64,000 bases of DNA from assembly GCA_018657955.1 (NCBI GenBank), contig JABHWD010000015.1, positions 1 through 64,000 on the forward strand. Direction: 5' to 3'. Positions 29,224 to 40,686 of the stretch are shown here, piece after piece (within the stretch, counting starts at the first letter, position 1; each line of letters opens with the position of its first letter). The DNA is from Flavobacteriaceae bacterium (lineage in GTDB: Bacteria > Bacteroidota > Bacteroidia > Flavobacteriales > Flavobacteriaceae). Under the pieces are notes generated by a model, which saw only the letters and a list, made by a program, of their open reading frames with translations, made no database searches and was not told the origin of the DNA. The translations under genes were made by a program, and so were the position numbers.

Positions 29224-31303
29224 GCTCTAGAGCCTCTTTAACTGTTTTTACAGGCATTTTGCAAGCTTTATTAACACAAACATATATATAGGTTTCTCCT
29301 TCAACAAATCTGTTTTTAAGCAAAGGAAGAGGATTACTCTCTAGAGATCCTATAATAATTTTGTTTGGAAGATAATTTTCGTTTAATTCTTTAACCTTCT
29401 TAATTGCATTATCTCCGACAATTGCAATTTCATAAAAATTCTTGTTGATATTTAAAATTAAATTCATCCAATTTGAAAATCCACTAGGATACAATTCTAT
29501 TTGATCCTTAATGTTATTTATCATTTGTTGTGATGAATTAAAATATTTCTTATTATCAAAATATAGAGATAATTTAAATAAGTTATTTGCCATTATTGAA
29601 TTACTTGAAGGAATTACATTATCTCTATAATCAATAGTCCTTGAGATCAGCTCATCATCTAATTTTGATGTAAAGAAAAACATATTAGTTTCATAATCAT
29701 AAAAATTCTCATACGTATATTCCATTAAATTATTTGAGAGATTTAACCATTTTTCATCTAAAGTGTTTTCATATAAGTTTAGAAAGGCCTTTATAGTAGA
29801 TCCATAATCATCTAAGTATCCATTAATTTTACTTTTTCCATCTTTATGAGTATGATATAATCCTCCATCATTCTTTTTCATATTTTTTACTATAAATTCA
29901 GCACTAGAATTAGCCATATCAAGAAAATTATCGTCTTTAAAAACCCTATAGGCATCAATAAATGCATTAATCATTAATCCATTCCATGAGGTTAATATTT
30001 TATCATCAATACTAGGCCTAGATCTTTTACCTCTTGCATTAATCAGTATTTCTTTCCAAGTATTTATTTTTTTAGATAATTCTTCTTTTGATATTTTATG
30101 TGCTTTTGCAAGTGCTGCATCAGACTTGTTTTTAATCAGAACATAGTTGTCATCTTCCCAATATCCATATTTATTAATATTATAATAGTCAGAAAAAACT
30201 ATAAATTCATCTTTAAGTAATTTTTTTAATTCATCTTCTTTCCAAACATAATAAGCTCCTTCATTTTCTTTACCATCTAATGATTTACTGTCAGCATCAA
30301 TAGATGAATAGAAACCCCCATTAGGATTTTTTAATTCTCTTAATACAAAATTTATAGTTTCATATACTACATTTTTATATAATTCATTATTTGTAATCAA
30401 ATATGCATCTGAGTATAGGCTTATGAGTTGAGCATTATCATAAAGCATTTTTTCAAAATGTGGGATATGCCATTTTTCATCTGTTGAATATCTTGAAAAT
30501 CCACCTCCAATTTGATCATAGACTCCACCATATGCCATTTTTTCTAGGGTAAGATTAACTAGTTTTAGGGCTGCTAAATCATTATTTTGGTATGCACTTC
30601 TTAGTAAGAAATGAATATTATTTGGCATCATAAATTTTGGTGCTCCAGAGAATCCTCCATTCTTTTTATCAATTTTATTGACAAGGCTGCCAATATGTTT
30701 ATCTAAGTCTATGGATGCTAATTCTTTTTCATTATTTGTTGTAATTATATCTAATGATTTTATGCCTTTTTCTAATGTATTCGCATAGTTAATAAATTTC
30801 TCAGGTTCTTTATTATATAGATCAGAAATTTGTGTTAAAGCATTAATCCACTGATCTTTTGAGAAATATGTTCCTCCCCATATAGGCCTACCATCTGGTA
30901 GTGTAACGACATTTAATGGCCATCCTCCACTTCCTGTCATTAATTGAACAGCATTCATATATACTTGATCAACATCAGGGCGCTCTTCTCTATCAACTTT
31001 AATTGAAATATATTTTTCATTCATTATGCTAGCAACAAGAGAGTCTTCAAAACTTTCTTTTTCCATCACATGACACCAATGACAAGAAGAATAGCCAATA
31101 CTTATAACTACTAACTTGTTTTCTTTTTTAGCTTTTTCTAAATATTTTTTATTCCATGGATTCCAGTTAACAGGGTTATAAGCATGTTGAAGCAGGTATG
31201 GACTAGTTTCTTTAATTAAATTATTACTCATTTTAGAAGTTTGTGAATTGCAGGAGCTAATTATAATCATTAACAATAAAAAAAAGGAAATAACTTTTTT
31301 CAT
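29213..31303 (-). CDS. DUF255/YyaL-type thioredoxin-domain lipoprotein
   Basis: [52 protein letters not shown]; lipobox ISSC. Confidence 0.93.
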   Translation of the reverse strand: MKKVISFFLLLMIIISSCNSQTSKMSNNLIKETSPYLLQHAYNPVNWNPWNKKYLEKAKKENKLVVISIGYSSCHWCHVMEKESFEDSLVASIMNEKYISIKVDREERPDVDQVYMNAVQLMTGSGGWPLNVVTLPDGRPIWGGTYFSKDQWINALTQISDLYNKEPEKFINYANTLEKGIKSLDIITTNNEKELASIDLDKHIGSLVNKIDKKNGGFSGAPKFMMPNNIHFLLRSAYQNNDLAALKLVNLTLEKMAYGGVYDQIGGGFSRYSTDEKWHIPHFEKMLYDNAQLISLYSDAYLITNNELYKNVVYETINFVLRELKNPNGGFYSSIDADSKSLDGKENEGAYYVWKEDELKKLLKDEFIVFSDYYNINKYGYWEDDNYVLIKNKSDAALAKAHKISKEELSKKINTWKEILINARGKRSRPSIDDKILTSWNGLMINAFIDAYRVFKDDNFLDMANSSAEFIVKNMKKNDGGLYHTHKDGKSKINGYLDDYGSTIKAFLNLYENTLDEKWLNLSNNLMEYTYENFYDYETNMFFFTSKLDDELISRTIDYRDNVIPSSNSIMANNLFKLSLYFDNKKYFNSSQQMINNIKDQIELYPSGFSNWMNLILNINKNFYEIAIVGDNAIKKVKELNENYLPNKIIIGSLESNPLPLLKNRFVEGETYIYVCVNKACKMPVKTVKEALELIE

Positions 31304-31329
31304 ATAATCAAAAGTACAAAATGAAATTA

Positions 31330-32211
31330 TTATTCATTAATTGCTTCAACAACTTTTACTTTACCTTTTAGCATTTGCTTGAGCATGGTTTCAATTCCAT
31401 TTTTTAATGTAATAGTTGATGAGGGGCATCCACTGCAAGCTCCTTGAAGAATTACGCTAACAGATTTATTAGTTTTATCATAAGATTTAAACATGATATT
31501 GCCTCCATCAGATGCTACTGCAGGTTTAATATATTCATCTAGAATAGAAATTATTTCTTTTGATATTTCATCTAGGTTTTCTTGATCAACTACTTCTTCC
31601 TTTTTATAATTATCTGATATAATTTTATTATCATTTTCAAGATATTCTTTAATAAAATTTCTTATCGTTAATGTAATCTCATCCCAAGAAGAGATATCAT
31701 TTTTCGTTATAGAAATAAAATTTTCATCAATAAAAATACTTTTAATAAAAGGGAAATTAAATAGCTTTAATGCTAAGGGTGAGTTTTCACATTCATCAAC
31801 AGAATTAAATTCTATTTGAAAGTCTACAAGTTTTTTGTTTGCTACAAACTTTAATGCTGCAGGGTTTGGTGTACTTTCTGAATAGATGCTTATAGGAATT
31901 TTCTTATCACTGCTAATTTCTGAAATAATAGCATTTCCTTGATTGAGATAATTTTCAATTTTTTTAGCAACTTCATCTTGAACATCTTCCCATTCAACAA
32001 TATTAAATCTTTCTATTGCAATAAAATTGGACGCAACATACACTTTTTTAACAAATGGGTAATAAAACAACTCCTTAGCTAATGGAGAGTTAGTAGTTTC
32101 ATCAATATTATTGAATTCATAGTTTTGATGATTTGTAATAAATTCATTTATTTCAAATTTTACTATGAATTTATTTTTCGTTTTACAGATATTAACTTTG
32201 CCCTTGTTCAT
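31330..32211 (-). CDS. NifU-family Fe-S carrier with two Nfu-N-like domains and C-terminal NifU domain
   Basis: Repeated NSPLA.. Nfu-N segments; C-terminal [23 protein letters not shown]. Confidence 0.9.
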   Translation of the reverse strand: MNKGKVNICKTKNKFIVKFEINEFITNHQNYEFNNIDETTNSPLAKELFYYPFVKKVYVASNFIAIERFNIVEWEDVQDEVAKKIENYLNQGNAIISEISSDKKIPISIYSESTPNPAALKFVANKKLVDFQIEFNSVDECENSPLALKLFNFPFIKSIFIDENFISITKNDISSWDEITLTIRNFIKEYLENDNKIISDNYKKEEVVDQENLDEISKEIISILDEYIKPAVASDGGNIMFKSYDKTNKSVSVILQGACSGCPSSTITLKNGIETMLKQMLKGKVKVVEAINE

Positions 32212-32364
32212 GCTAAATTTTTTACAAATGTAATGAATTGTAGCATATACATAAAATCAATTACTAGGTATAAAGTCTTATAAAATTTATATATTTGATC
32301 GATTAAAATCATCATGTAATTATTTTTTTATTATAGAATATGATTTTTGTCAATAATTAGTTTT

Positions 32365-33390
32365 ATGGATTTTAAAAAGAAAATATTATACATTTTTTTA
32401 TTTTGCGCAACTTTTTCATCAGCTAATGCGCAGGAAGGATTACCCATATATTCTGATTATTTAACTGACAATTATTATCTATTGTATCCTTCTATGGCAG
32501 GAGTTTCAAATTGTGGCAAGGTTAGAGTTACTGGTAGACAACAATGGTTTGATCATGAAAAAGCCCCTCAATTGCAGACTCTTAGTGTAAATACAAGAAT
32601 TGGAGATTCTCGATCTGCTATTGGAGCAATTGTTTTTAATGACATGAATGGATATCATTCACAAACAGGAGCTTATTTAACATACGCACATCATATTTTA
32701 TTCTCAAGAAGTGAATTAGATTTAGATATGCTATCCTTTGGAATTAGTGCTGGAATGATTCAATACAAACTTGATGAAACTTCTTTTTTAGCTGGAGGAT
32801 TTGATCCTATTATTGCGGGAGTAGAACAAAGTGCAACAGATTTTAATATTGATTTTGGATTCTCATACCAATATTTAGAATTTTATGCACATGCTTCTAT
32901 TAAAAATTTACTTAACAACGATGGTATAAATTTTAATGAACAAGGGCTGAGTTATAATAATTTAAGAACATATTTATTTTCTACTGGTTATTTATTTAGT
33001 GATGCTTCAGAAGAATGGAATTTTGAGCCATCAATCATGTTTGCCTATAAGGATGGAACACAGGAGACATTCTTGGACACAAACCTCAAAGTGTATAAAG
33101 AATTAGATTTTGGAAGAATTTGGGCTGGATTATCATATAGAAGAAGTTTTGATGGGGCAGAATATAGTTCTGAAGATGCATTAGGAAATATAACTACTCA
33201 AGCACAAAAATTAGAATATATAACTCCTTTATTAGGGATAGAAGTTAATAGTTTTGTCTTTGCTTATAATTACTCATATCAGTCAAATTCCATAGTCTTT
33301 GATAATGGAGGATATCATCAAATTACATTAGGATTTAATTTTGGGTGTAGAAAAGAAAGATATGATTGTAATTGTCCTTGGATAAAATAA
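32365..33390 (+). CDS. PorP/SprF-family type IX secretion-associated outer membrane protein
   Basis: Signal peptide ending NAQ; GLPIYSDYLTDNYYLLYPSMAGVSNCGKVRVTGRQQW; ATG 32365 preferred over TTG 32347. Confidence 0.9.
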   Translation: MDFKKKILYIFLFCATFSSANAQEGLPIYSDYLTDNYYLLYPSMAGVSNCGKVRVTGRQQWFDHEKAPQLQTLSVNTRIGDSRSAIGAIVFNDMNGYHSQTGAYLTYAHHILFSRSELDLDMLSFGISAGMIQYKLDETSFLAGGFDPIIAGVEQSATDFNIDFGFSYQYLEFYAHASIKNLLNNDGINFNEQGLSYNNLRTYLFSTGYLFSDASEEWNFEPSIMFAYKDGTQETFLDTNLKVYKELDFGRIWAGLSYRRSFDGAEYSSEDALGNITTQAQKLEYITPLLGIEVNSFVFAYNYSYQSNSIVFDNGGYHQITLGFNFGCRKERYDCNCPWIK

Positions 33391-33391
33391 T

Positions 33392-34171
33392 TTAAAAGTC
33401 TAAAAAATCAACGTCTCCTTTTGAATTAATAATATTTTTAATTATTTCAGTATTCCCATTTACATATACTTTGTTTTTATAACTATTTTTTAAGGGGTTC
33501 TCAAGATTTTCTCTATTCAATATTTTTTTTATTTGTTTTGCAATGACTTTATTGGGGTCTTGAATAGTTATTTCTTTAGGAATTATTTGTCTAATAATTG
33601 GAACAAGAAAATGATAATGTGTACATCCCAACACCAATTGATCAATATTTGAATCCAGCATTGGATCTAGATAGGATTTTAAAAGTTGCTTTGTTTTTTT
33701 TGTATTAATATCCCCTTTTTCAATCAGATTAACCAATCCAAAACCAATTTGTTCAATAATCTCAATATTATCAGAAAATTTATTCGAGGTTTGATTAAAC
33801 AAACTACTAGTTAGTGTCATTTCAGTTGCCAGTATACCTATTTTATTAGTTTTAGTATTTAGGAGGGCTGGTTTAATTGCGGGTTCAATCCCAATAACTG
33901 GAATTGGAAATAAATTTCTAATTTCTTGTATAGCATTTGTTGTAGCAGTATTACAAGCTATTACTATTATTTTGCAGTTCATTTCAGCTAGTACTGAAGT
34001 ATTTTTTAGGCTCAGTTTTATAATTCTACTAATTGACTTAGATCCATAAGGACAGTTTTTGTTATCTGCTAAATAAATAGTGTTTTCATTTGGCAAAATT
34101 CTATTTATTTCTTTTAAAATAGATAGACCACCAATTCCAGAATCAAATATACCTATAGGACTAGTATTCAT
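33392..34171 (-). CDS. murI: Glutamate racemase
   Basis: PIGIFDSGIGGLSILKEI, IVIACNTATTNAI, LVLGCTHYHFL. Confidence 0.96.
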   Translation of the reverse strand: MNTSPIGIFDSGIGGLSILKEINRILPNENTIYLADNKNCPYGSKSISRIIKLSLKNTSVLAEMNCKIIVIACNTATTNAIQEIRNLFPIPVIGIEPAIKPALLNTKTNKIGILATEMTLTSSLFNQTSNKFSDNIEIIEQIGFGLVNLIEKGDINTKKTKQLLKSYLDPMLDSNIDQLVLGCTHYHFLVPIIRQIIPKEITIQDPNKVIAKQIKKILNRENLENPLKNSYKNKVYVNGNTEIIKNIINSKGDVDFLDF

Positions 34172-34183
34172 TTTTTAAAAATA

Positions 34184-34215
34184 AAAAAAGCTGTCTTTAA
34201 TATGACAGCTTTTTA
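34184..34215 (-). terminator. Intrinsic terminator between ompH-like gene and murI
   Basis: Stem AAAAGCTGTC (34186-34195) / GACAGCTTTT (34204-34213) with T tract on the minus strand. Confidence 0.8.
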
Positions 34216-34239
34216 ATATATTTTAGTAAAAAGTTTTTT

Positions 34240-34743
34240 TTAAAACCCTAATTCTGTTTTAACATCTTCAATTAAATTCTTTCCATCTGCAAAAATTACT
34301 CCTTGACCTTGAGTTGAATCAAGTACGTAATCAAATCCTTGAGCTTTAGCAACCTTAATTATTGCAGCTTGAGCTTTTTCAGTAATAGGTTTTAATAAAT
34401 CAAATTCTTTTTTTTGTAATTCTTGTTGTGCTTGGCTTTGATATTGACGAATACTTTGTTCCATTCCTTGAACTTCTTGTAGTCTTCTGCCATTCTCTTC
34501 ATCTGTTTGAGTAGATGCCTCAGTATCATATTGCTTAACTTTACTTTGTAATTCTGCGGCCATAGTCTGTATGTCATTCTCATAGGTTTTAGCAAGTTTT
34601 TCAAGTTCAGCTTTTGCCTCATTCATTTCTGGCATAGATGACACTAATTCAGTACTATTAATATGAGCTACTTTGCTTTGTGAATTGACTGTAAAACTTA
34701 TGGTTACACATAATATTAATAATAAAATTTTAATTTTTCTCAT
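34240..34743 (-). CDS. OmpH/Skp-family periplasmic chaperone (1)
   Basis: Signal peptide ending NSQ, VAHINSTELVSSMPEM..., coiled-coil, DYVLDSTQGQGVIFADGKNLI. Confidence 0.92.
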   Translation of the reverse strand: MRKIKILLLILCVTISFTVNSQSKVAHINSTELVSSMPEMNEAKAELEKLAKTYENDIQTMAAELQSKVKQYDTEASTQTDEENGRRLQEVQGMEQSIRQYQSQAQQELQKKEFDLLKPITEKAQAAIIKVAKAQGFDYVLDSTQGQGVIFADGKNLIEDVKTELGF

Positions 34744-34756
34744 TTTTATATTTGTT

Positions 34757-35524
34757 TCAGTTATCGTTATTTTTTGTAAAGGTACTATCTTTTACTTTTC
34801 TTGAAGCAAGAATTTTTTGTTTTCTTTCTTGCAACATTTTTTCTCTTAATTCTTTTGCACTTAAAACTTTTTCAGGTTTTTTGGTATCTGCCTTATCTTC
34901 CTCCTCCTCAACTTCATCTACATCGGTTTCTAGATTACTGACTAGGATTTCATTTTCTTCTTCAGCCTCTCTTTTTTCTCTTCTAGTATCTAATTGTTTT
35001 CTGTTATTTGTTCTTGTTATTATTCTTAATATTTGATCGCTAATATCAAATTTTCTGTCTGAGTATAACATAACAATATCAGCAGATTTATCAAATATAA
35101 AATCATATTTTCTTGATTTTGCAATTTCTTTTATCGCTATAAAAATTTGATCTTGAATTGGCTGTATTAGATGTTTTCTTTGAATAATTAGATCACCTCT
35201 TGGGCCAAATCTTTTTTGCTGGTAATCTAATATTTCATTTTTTTCAATTTCTATCTCTTCTTCCTTCTCTTTGATTAGTTCTTCTGTAAGCAGTAATCTC
35301 TCGGCATTTAGAGCTTCTTTTTTGTTTTCTAAATCAGAAAATCTATTTTCAATTTCTCTCTTCCATTTTTTTGCTTTTTCTTCTAATTGATTTCTTGTGT
35401 CTTCGTATTCAGACAGATTTTGCAATATATATTCAGTATCAACATATCCAATTCTAACCCCTCTTTGGCTAAATGTATAGCTGGAGATCAAAAGTGCAGC
35501 AAATAGAATTATAAATTTCTTCAT
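34757..35524 (-). CDS. OmpH/Skp-family periplasmic chaperone (2), with acidic/basic C-terminal extension
   Basis: RIGYVDTEYILQNLSEYEDTRNQLEEKAKKWK..., YDFIFDKSADIVMLYSDRKFDISDQIL. Confidence 0.92.
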   Translation of the reverse strand: MKKFIILFAALLISSYTFSQRGVRIGYVDTEYILQNLSEYEDTRNQLEEKAKKWKREIENRFSDLENKKEALNAERLLLTEELIKEKEEEIEIEKNEILDYQQKRFGPRGDLIIQRKHLIQPIQDQIFIAIKEIAKSRKYDFIFDKSADIVMLYSDRKFDISDQILRIITRTNNRKQLDTRREKREAEEENEILVSNLETDVDEVEEEEDKADTKKPEKVLSAKELREKMLQERKQKILASRKVKDSTFTKNNDN

Positions 35525-35580
35525 TTTGAATATCTAACGAAATATATATGAATATATTTTAAAATAAGATTATTTATTGT

Positions 35581-38211
35581 TTAAAACGATTGTCCAATTA
35601 TAAAGTGAGTCTCCCATCCATGTTTTTTAGATTGCCCTGGTACAGCATCAAATCCATGACCAAAATCTATACCAAGTAAACCAAATGCAGGCATGAACAA
35701 GCGAACACCCAGTCCTGCGGAACGTTTAATTAAAAATGGATTAAAATCTCTGAAGCTATTATATGAATTACCTCCTTCAACAAATGCAAGAGCAAATATT
35801 TTAGCTTGTTCTCCAAGGCTTATTGGATATCTCAATTCTAATGAATATTTATTATAAATGGTCCCTCCATCTTGATTTGATAATGATTGATTAGGATAAC
35901 CACGGAGGGCTATAGTTTCTCTACCATCTAAACTATACATACCTAATCCATCTCCTCCTAAGAAAAATCTTTCAAAAGGAATAATTCCTCTATCGTTGTT
36001 GTAAGCTCCTAGGAAACCAAACTCAAATGAAGGTCTTAATATTAATTTTTTTGTTAATGCCGCAAACCATTCCCCTTTAAACTTAATTTTATAAAATTCA
36101 AGCCATCTATATCTTTCTTGATCTATTTCAGCTATCCTTTCGGATGCAGTGGTATTATTTGGGTCATTCGCAAGATCATCTATTAACAGTTCTCTTTCAT
36201 CCTTTAATGCGGTGTAATCAACATTATTAACTGCAGAATAAGGGAATGATAGTTTTGCAGATAAGCTAAAACTTGAACCACCTGTTGGATAGATTGGATC
36301 AGTAAAAGTATTATTTCTACTTAAGGATACAGTATAGGATAGATTATTAGAAGAACCATTCCCAAATGTAAATAAACCAGTGTTGTAATCATTTAACTTA
36401 TAATATTGAAATCCAAGAGAATGAGCAAGAGTAAAATAATCATCTGGGACAGTCAATCTTTTAGCTAGTCCAACAGATATTCCACTAATATTAAATGATT
36501 TTGATTTATCTGCCTTATAAGTAGTTGGATTAAAAAGAAATTGTTTTGTTTGTGATAATTGAATTGAGAATTGAACAGGCTTTTTACCTCCGAGCCAAGG
36601 CTCTGTGAAACTAAAACTATTCTGTGTATAAAATCTGCTTGCTTGTAATCTTAAAGATAGCCTTTGACCATCACCCATTGGCACAGGTTTATATGCTTTT
36701 TTATTAAATAAATCTTTAGCAGCAAAATTATTAAATGATAATCCTAATGTTCCGATAAAACCACCACCACCATAACCACCTTGTAATTCGATTTGGCTAG
36801 ATCCTTTTTCAACAACTGTATATTCTAAATCAACAGTGCCATCATTTGGATTAACATTTTTAAAATCAGGAGATATTAACTGTGCATCAAAGAATCCAAG
36901 TTGCCCAAGCTCTCTAACAGTCCTTATCACATTTGACTTGCTATATAATTGTCCAGGTCGGGTTCTCATTTCTCTATATATTACATGATCATTTGTTTTA
37001 TCATTTCCAATAACAGAAATTTTATTAAAATAAGCAGGCTTACCTTCATTAATTCTAATCTCAAGATCTATTACATTTCCATCAGCACTAATCTCAACGG
37101 GTGTGACAGACGAAAATAAATATCCGCTATTTTGATATAGATTAGATAAATCATCAGAGTCTGGGTCAGAACTGTCAGAAATTCTTTTTTCAAGTTCTAC
37201 GCCATTGTATGTATCCCCTTCTTTAACCTTCAATATTTGATTTAATTGTTGATCAGTATATACAGAATTTCCTAGATAATTTATTTTTCCAAATTTATAT
37301 TTTTCTCCTTCCTGTAATTTAATTTTTAATGTAATAGATTTTTCGTCATATGCTATAATAGTATCTGAAATAACTCTTGCATCTCTATAACCATTTTCCT
37401 TATATTTATCTACCAGACTAACTATGTCTTCTTTAAAATCATCTTCAATATATTTTGATCTTTTCCAAAACCTGTAAATTTTTGATTTTTTGGTATTTTT
37501 CATTGATTTCTGAAGAGATTTTGATTTCTTTCGAAGAGAACTTGTTTTCTTTGAGCTTAAATTGGCTAATTCTATTCCATCAAATATAATTTCTTTAATT
37601 TTTATCTTACTTCCCTTATTAATGTCTAATGACATTTTTACCTTAGCTTTATTTGTTGAGTCAATCACCTCCTCAGTACGTATATTCACCTTTGCATTTA
37701 AAAATCCTTTTTTCTTATACTTGTTTTCTAGGTAATTCTTAGTAGTTGTAATTAAATTTTCAGTTACTTTAACTCCTATCTGTAACTTATTTTCTTTAAT
37801 TATATCTTCATGTTTTCTGTTTTTAACTCCACTAATTTCAAGATTATTCAATTCAGGCAAATCTATTAGCTTTATTTCTAAATCAACAACATTATCTAAT
37901 TGTTTAATTCTAAATACTTCAACTGAACTAAAGAGATTTGATTCCCATAATTTTTTTATTGCTGAACTGATTTTCTCTCCAGGAATTGAGATCTTATCAC
38001 CTTCTTTAAGCCCTGAATAAGTAATAATTGTAATAGGGCTGAACGAAGTATTTCCAGATACCGTTATTTCTCCAATTATATTTTTAGTGGGTTTGTTTAC
38101 CTCTTGAGAAAATAAATTTTGACTGAATGATATAGATAAAAGAAGTATTACAAAAAATTTGATTTTCAATTTCAATCTGTCTTTAATTAATCTGTTCACT
38201 AGTTTTTCCAA
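35581..38211 (-). CDS. bamA: Outer membrane assembly factor BamA (non-ATG start)
   Basis: POTRA repeats and C-terminal Omp85 barrel; FERFFLGGDGLGMYSLDGRETIALRGYPN, ends HFIIGQSF. Confidence 0.94.
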   Translation of the reverse strand: MEKLVNRLIKDRLKLKIKFFVILLLSISFSQNLFSQEVNKPTKNIIGEITVSGNTSFSPITIITYSGLKEGDKISIPGEKISSAIKKLWESNLFSSVEVFRIKQLDNVVDLEIKLIDLPELNNLEISGVKNRKHEDIIKENKLQIGVKVTENLITTTKNYLENKYKKKGFLNAKVNIRTEEVIDSTNKAKVKMSLDINKGSKIKIKEIIFDGIELANLSSKKTSSLRKKSKSLQKSMKNTKKSKIYRFWKRSKYIEDDFKEDIVSLVDKYKENGYRDARVISDTIIAYDEKSITLKIKLQEGEKYKFGKINYLGNSVYTDQQLNQILKVKEGDTYNGVELEKRISDSSDPDSDDLSNLYQNSGYLFSSVTPVEISADGNVIDLEIRINEGKPAYFNKISVIGNDKTNDHVIYREMRTRPGQLYSKSNVIRTVRELGQLGFFDAQLISPDFKNVNPNDGTVDLEYTVVEKGSSQIELQGGYGGGGFIGTLGLSFNNFAAKDLFNKKAYKPVPMGDGQRLSLRLQASRFYTQNSFSFTEPWLGGKKPVQFSIQLSQTKQFLFNPTTYKADKSKSFNISGISVGLAKRLTVPDDYFTLAHSLGFQYYKLNDYNTGLFTFGNGSSNNLSYTVSLSRNNTFTDPIYPTGGSSFSLSAKLSFPYSAVNNVDYTALKDERELLIDDLANDPNNTTASERIAEIDQERYRWLEFYKIKFKGEWFAALTKKLILRPSFEFGFLGAYNNDRGIIPFERFFLGGDGLGMYSLDGRETIALRGYPNQSLSNQDGGTIYNKYSLELRYPISLGEQAKIFALAFVEGGNSYNSFRDFNPFLIKRSAGLGVRLFMPAFGLLGIDFGHGFDAVPGQSKKHGWETHFIIGQSF

Positions 38212-38923
38212 ATCTACGTTCTCTTTTTTGATAATTTACAATTGCTTTATAAAGATCTTCTTTAGAAAAGTCTGGCCATAGCTTTTTTGTAAAATAAAGC
38301 TCAGCATAAGCAATTTGCCATAATAAGAAATTACTAATTCTTTTTTCACCACTTGTTCTTATTAATAAATCTACATCTGGTAAATAATGAGTGTAAAGAT
38401 GCTGATTTATTACGGATTCGTCAATATTTTTTAAAGAAATTAAGTTATTTTTAACTTTATCCCCTATTACCTGTATAGCATTTACAATTTCTTCTCTTGC
38501 TCCATAGTTTAGCGCAAGTGTTAATGTCATCTTATTATTATCCTGTGTTTCTTTAGCGACCTTCTTAAGATATGAAGTCACCTTTTTTGGGAGTTTTTCT
38601 AAATTTCCGATTGTTTTAAATCTGATATTATTCTTGTTTAGAGATTTTAATTCTTTATTTAGAGAAAGTAGAAGTAATTTCATTAAAAAATCTATTTCTA
38701 ATGTTGGTCTATTCCAATTTTCAGTTGAGAAGGCAAATAGGGTGAGATTTTTAATCTCTAATTCAGCACATGCTTCAACTATTTTATTTACAGATTCTTT
38801 TCCTGCTTTATGGCCATAATCCCTACTTTGATTTCTTTTTTTTGCCCATCTTCCATTGCCATCCATTATTATAGCAATATGCTTAGGGACAGAATCATTA
38901 ATAATTTCCTTCTTTAAGCTCAT
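38183..38923 (-). CDS. uppS: Isoprenyl transferase (undecaprenyl diphosphate synthase family)
   Basis: PKHIAIIMDGNGRWAKKRNQSRDYGHKAG; LLIRTSGEKRISNFLLWQIAYAELYF. Confidence 0.96.
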   Translation of the reverse strand: MSLKKEIINDSVPKHIAIIMDGNGRWAKKRNQSRDYGHKAGKESVNKIVEACAELEIKNLTLFAFSTENWNRPTLEIDFLMKLLLLSLNKELKSLNKNNIRFKTIGNLEKLPKKVTSYLKKVAKETQDNNKMTLTLALNYGAREEIVNAIQVIGDKVKNNLISLKNIDESVINQHLYTHYLPDVDLLIRTSGEKRISNFLLWQIAYAELYFTKKLWPDFSKEDLYKAIVNYQKRERRFGKTSEQIN

Positions 38924-39633
38924 TTTATATTACAGTAACATGGTTGTCTTCCAAATGTATAGGTTAAATTAAATCCTGAAAACATGTACCAGTCATTATT
39001 ATTTTCATTACCAAAAGTATAATTATAATTTTCATTATATGGAAGACTGCCATCAATTTTATCAGAAAAAGTATATCTAGCTCCTATTTCAAATGATAAA
39101 ATAATTTTTTCCAATACTCTATATTTTACTCCTAATACCATTGGAATTCCAAAGCTCCATTCATATTCACTACTGTTTTGGAGATTATTTCCATTAAAAA
39201 ACAAATTTTCATATTTAGAATAAATTATTCCTGTATAGATAAAGGGGGTAAATATGACATCATATTCATGTAGATTATAATCAAAAAAATTGAATTCCAT
39301 TCCTGCTGATAGCTCTTTTAAACCACTATTAAAACTATAACCACGCTCATTTCTTCTAGGATCATTAGAGTCTAGATCATTAGCACTGATTGTTGTTGAG
39401 ATAAATGAAAGTCGATAAGAATGTCTTGGACTCCTATTCCATTTGATTATTCCACCAAATGCAGATTTATTAGGATTAATAAATGTAGTATTACCTACAT
39501 CTCCAATAAAATTAGTTCCCCCAATAATTCCTCCAATCTCATATATTTGACTATTACAAAACTGATAATTAAATATTATAATTAATATAAATTGTATTAG
39601 TCTTAATGAGTCTAATTTGGTTTTGAATACCAT
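38920..39633 (-). CDS. DUF6089 (PorG-like) outer membrane protein
   Basis: YEIGGIIGGTNFIGDVGNTTFINPNKSAFGGIIKWN...; position between nadK and uppS. Confidence 0.85.
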   Translation of the reverse strand: MVFKTKLDSLRLIQFILIIIFNYQFCNSQIYEIGGIIGGTNFIGDVGNTTFINPNKSAFGGIIKWNRSPRHSYRLSFISTTISANDLDSNDPRRNERGYSFNSGLKELSAGMEFNFFDYNLHEYDVIFTPFIYTGIIYSKYENLFFNGNNLQNSSEYEWSFGIPMVLGVKYRVLEKIILSFEIGARYTFSDKIDGSLPYNENYNYTFGNENNNDWYMFSGFNLTYTFGRQPCYCNIK

Positions 39634-39685
39634 TAATTTTAAATAAAATTTTAACTATAAAACTAATGACAATTAATTTTATTGT

Positions 39686-40570
39686 TTAGTTCCTCTTATC
39701 TTTTCCCCATAATAGTTTGTCTCTTAATGTCTTAAGGAAATTTCCTTTTTCTAATTCAATCATTTTTATTGTATGTGAGGCCTTTTTTATAGATATCATA
39801 TTTTCATTACTAAGAGCAATTATTTTTGAATCTAGTGAGACAAAGAATTCATTTTCTCTACCACTTATTTTTAAAGCGATCTTTGTGTTATCAGGTATAA
39901 CTAAAGGTCTAGCATTTAAATTGTGAGGCGCTATTGGTGTAATAACCAGATTTTTTGACTCAGGCATTATTATAGGGCCACCACAACTTAGAGAATATCC
40001 AGTTGATCCAGTAGGGGTTGCAATAATTAAACCATCAGCCCAGTAAGTATTAAGATAATTATCATTTAATTTAGTCTCAATAGTAATTAATGATGTAGTA
40101 TTTTTTCTAGTTATACTTATTTCATTAAGAGCATGACCTAATTTTTTTGTTTTACCATTCTTAATTGTAGACAATACTGTGACTAAAGTTCTTTCTGATA
40201 TTTCATAATTTTTATTAATTATTGCATTAATTGCTTCATCAATTTTAATTGCTTTAATTTTTGCCAAGAACCCCAATCTTCCAGTGTTTATTCCTATAAC
40301 AGGAATTGAGAGATTCTTAATAAAAGAAGTAGCTCTTAGTATTGTGCCATCACCACCTATGCAGATTACAAAATCAAAGGACTTATCCAATTTAGAGAAA
40401 GATTCAATATATTTTGAAAAAGAACTATATTTTTTTTTACCCATATTTTCTATAGATTTTTCATCTAAGAAGACATCTATAGATTTATTACGTAATTTTT
40501 TTATAGTTGAGAGTAAATGTTTGGAGGAATAACTTTTATATAAATTCGTAAATACTGCTACTTTCATCAA
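39686..40570 (-). CDS. nadK: NAD kinase
   Basis: FVICIGGDGTILRA, GINTGRLGFLAKI, WADGLIIATPTGSTGYSLSCGGPII. Confidence 0.96.
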   Translation of the reverse strand: MMKVAVFTNLYKSYSSKHLLSTIKKLRNKSIDVFLDEKSIENMGKKKYSSFSKYIESFSKLDKSFDFVICIGGDGTILRATSFIKNLSIPVIGINTGRLGFLAKIKAIKIDEAINAIINKNYEISERTLVTVLSTIKNGKTKKLGHALNEISITRKNTTSLITIETKLNDNYLNTYWADGLIIATPTGSTGYSLSCGGPIIMPESKNLVITPIAPHNLNARPLVIPDNTKIALKISGRENEFFVSLDSKIIALSNENMISIKKASHTIKMIELEKGNFLKTLRDKLLWGKDKRN

Positions 40571-40607
40571 CTTCTAAATATTAAAAAATATTCTGTTATA
40601 ATAGGAC

Positions 40608-40685
40608 ATGAAATCAAGACGCAAATTAATTAAAATTATGTTAGTTTTGGGTGTAACCAGTTTGTATTTTTACATTAAATTTTAA
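40608..40685 (+). CDS. Candidate 25-aa single-TM microprotein upstream of pdxJ
   Basis: ATG...TAA translates MKSRRKLIKIMLVLGVTSLYFYIKF: basic N-terminus plus hydrophobic segment; stop one nt before pdxJ ATG. Confidence 0.4.
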   Translation: MKSRRKLIKIMLVLGVTSLYFYIKF

Positions 40686-40686
40686 T

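Noticed and set aside
31330-32211. Duplicated Nfu-N domain in the NifU-family protein as a novelty
   Set aside because: I recall this double Nfu-N architecture as usual in Bacteroidota; ordinary.
34752-35036. Plus-strand ORF of 94 aa (Ser/Phe rich)
   Set aside because: Antisense to the ompH-like CDS; low-complexity translation mirrors Glu/Lys-rich coiled-coil codons.
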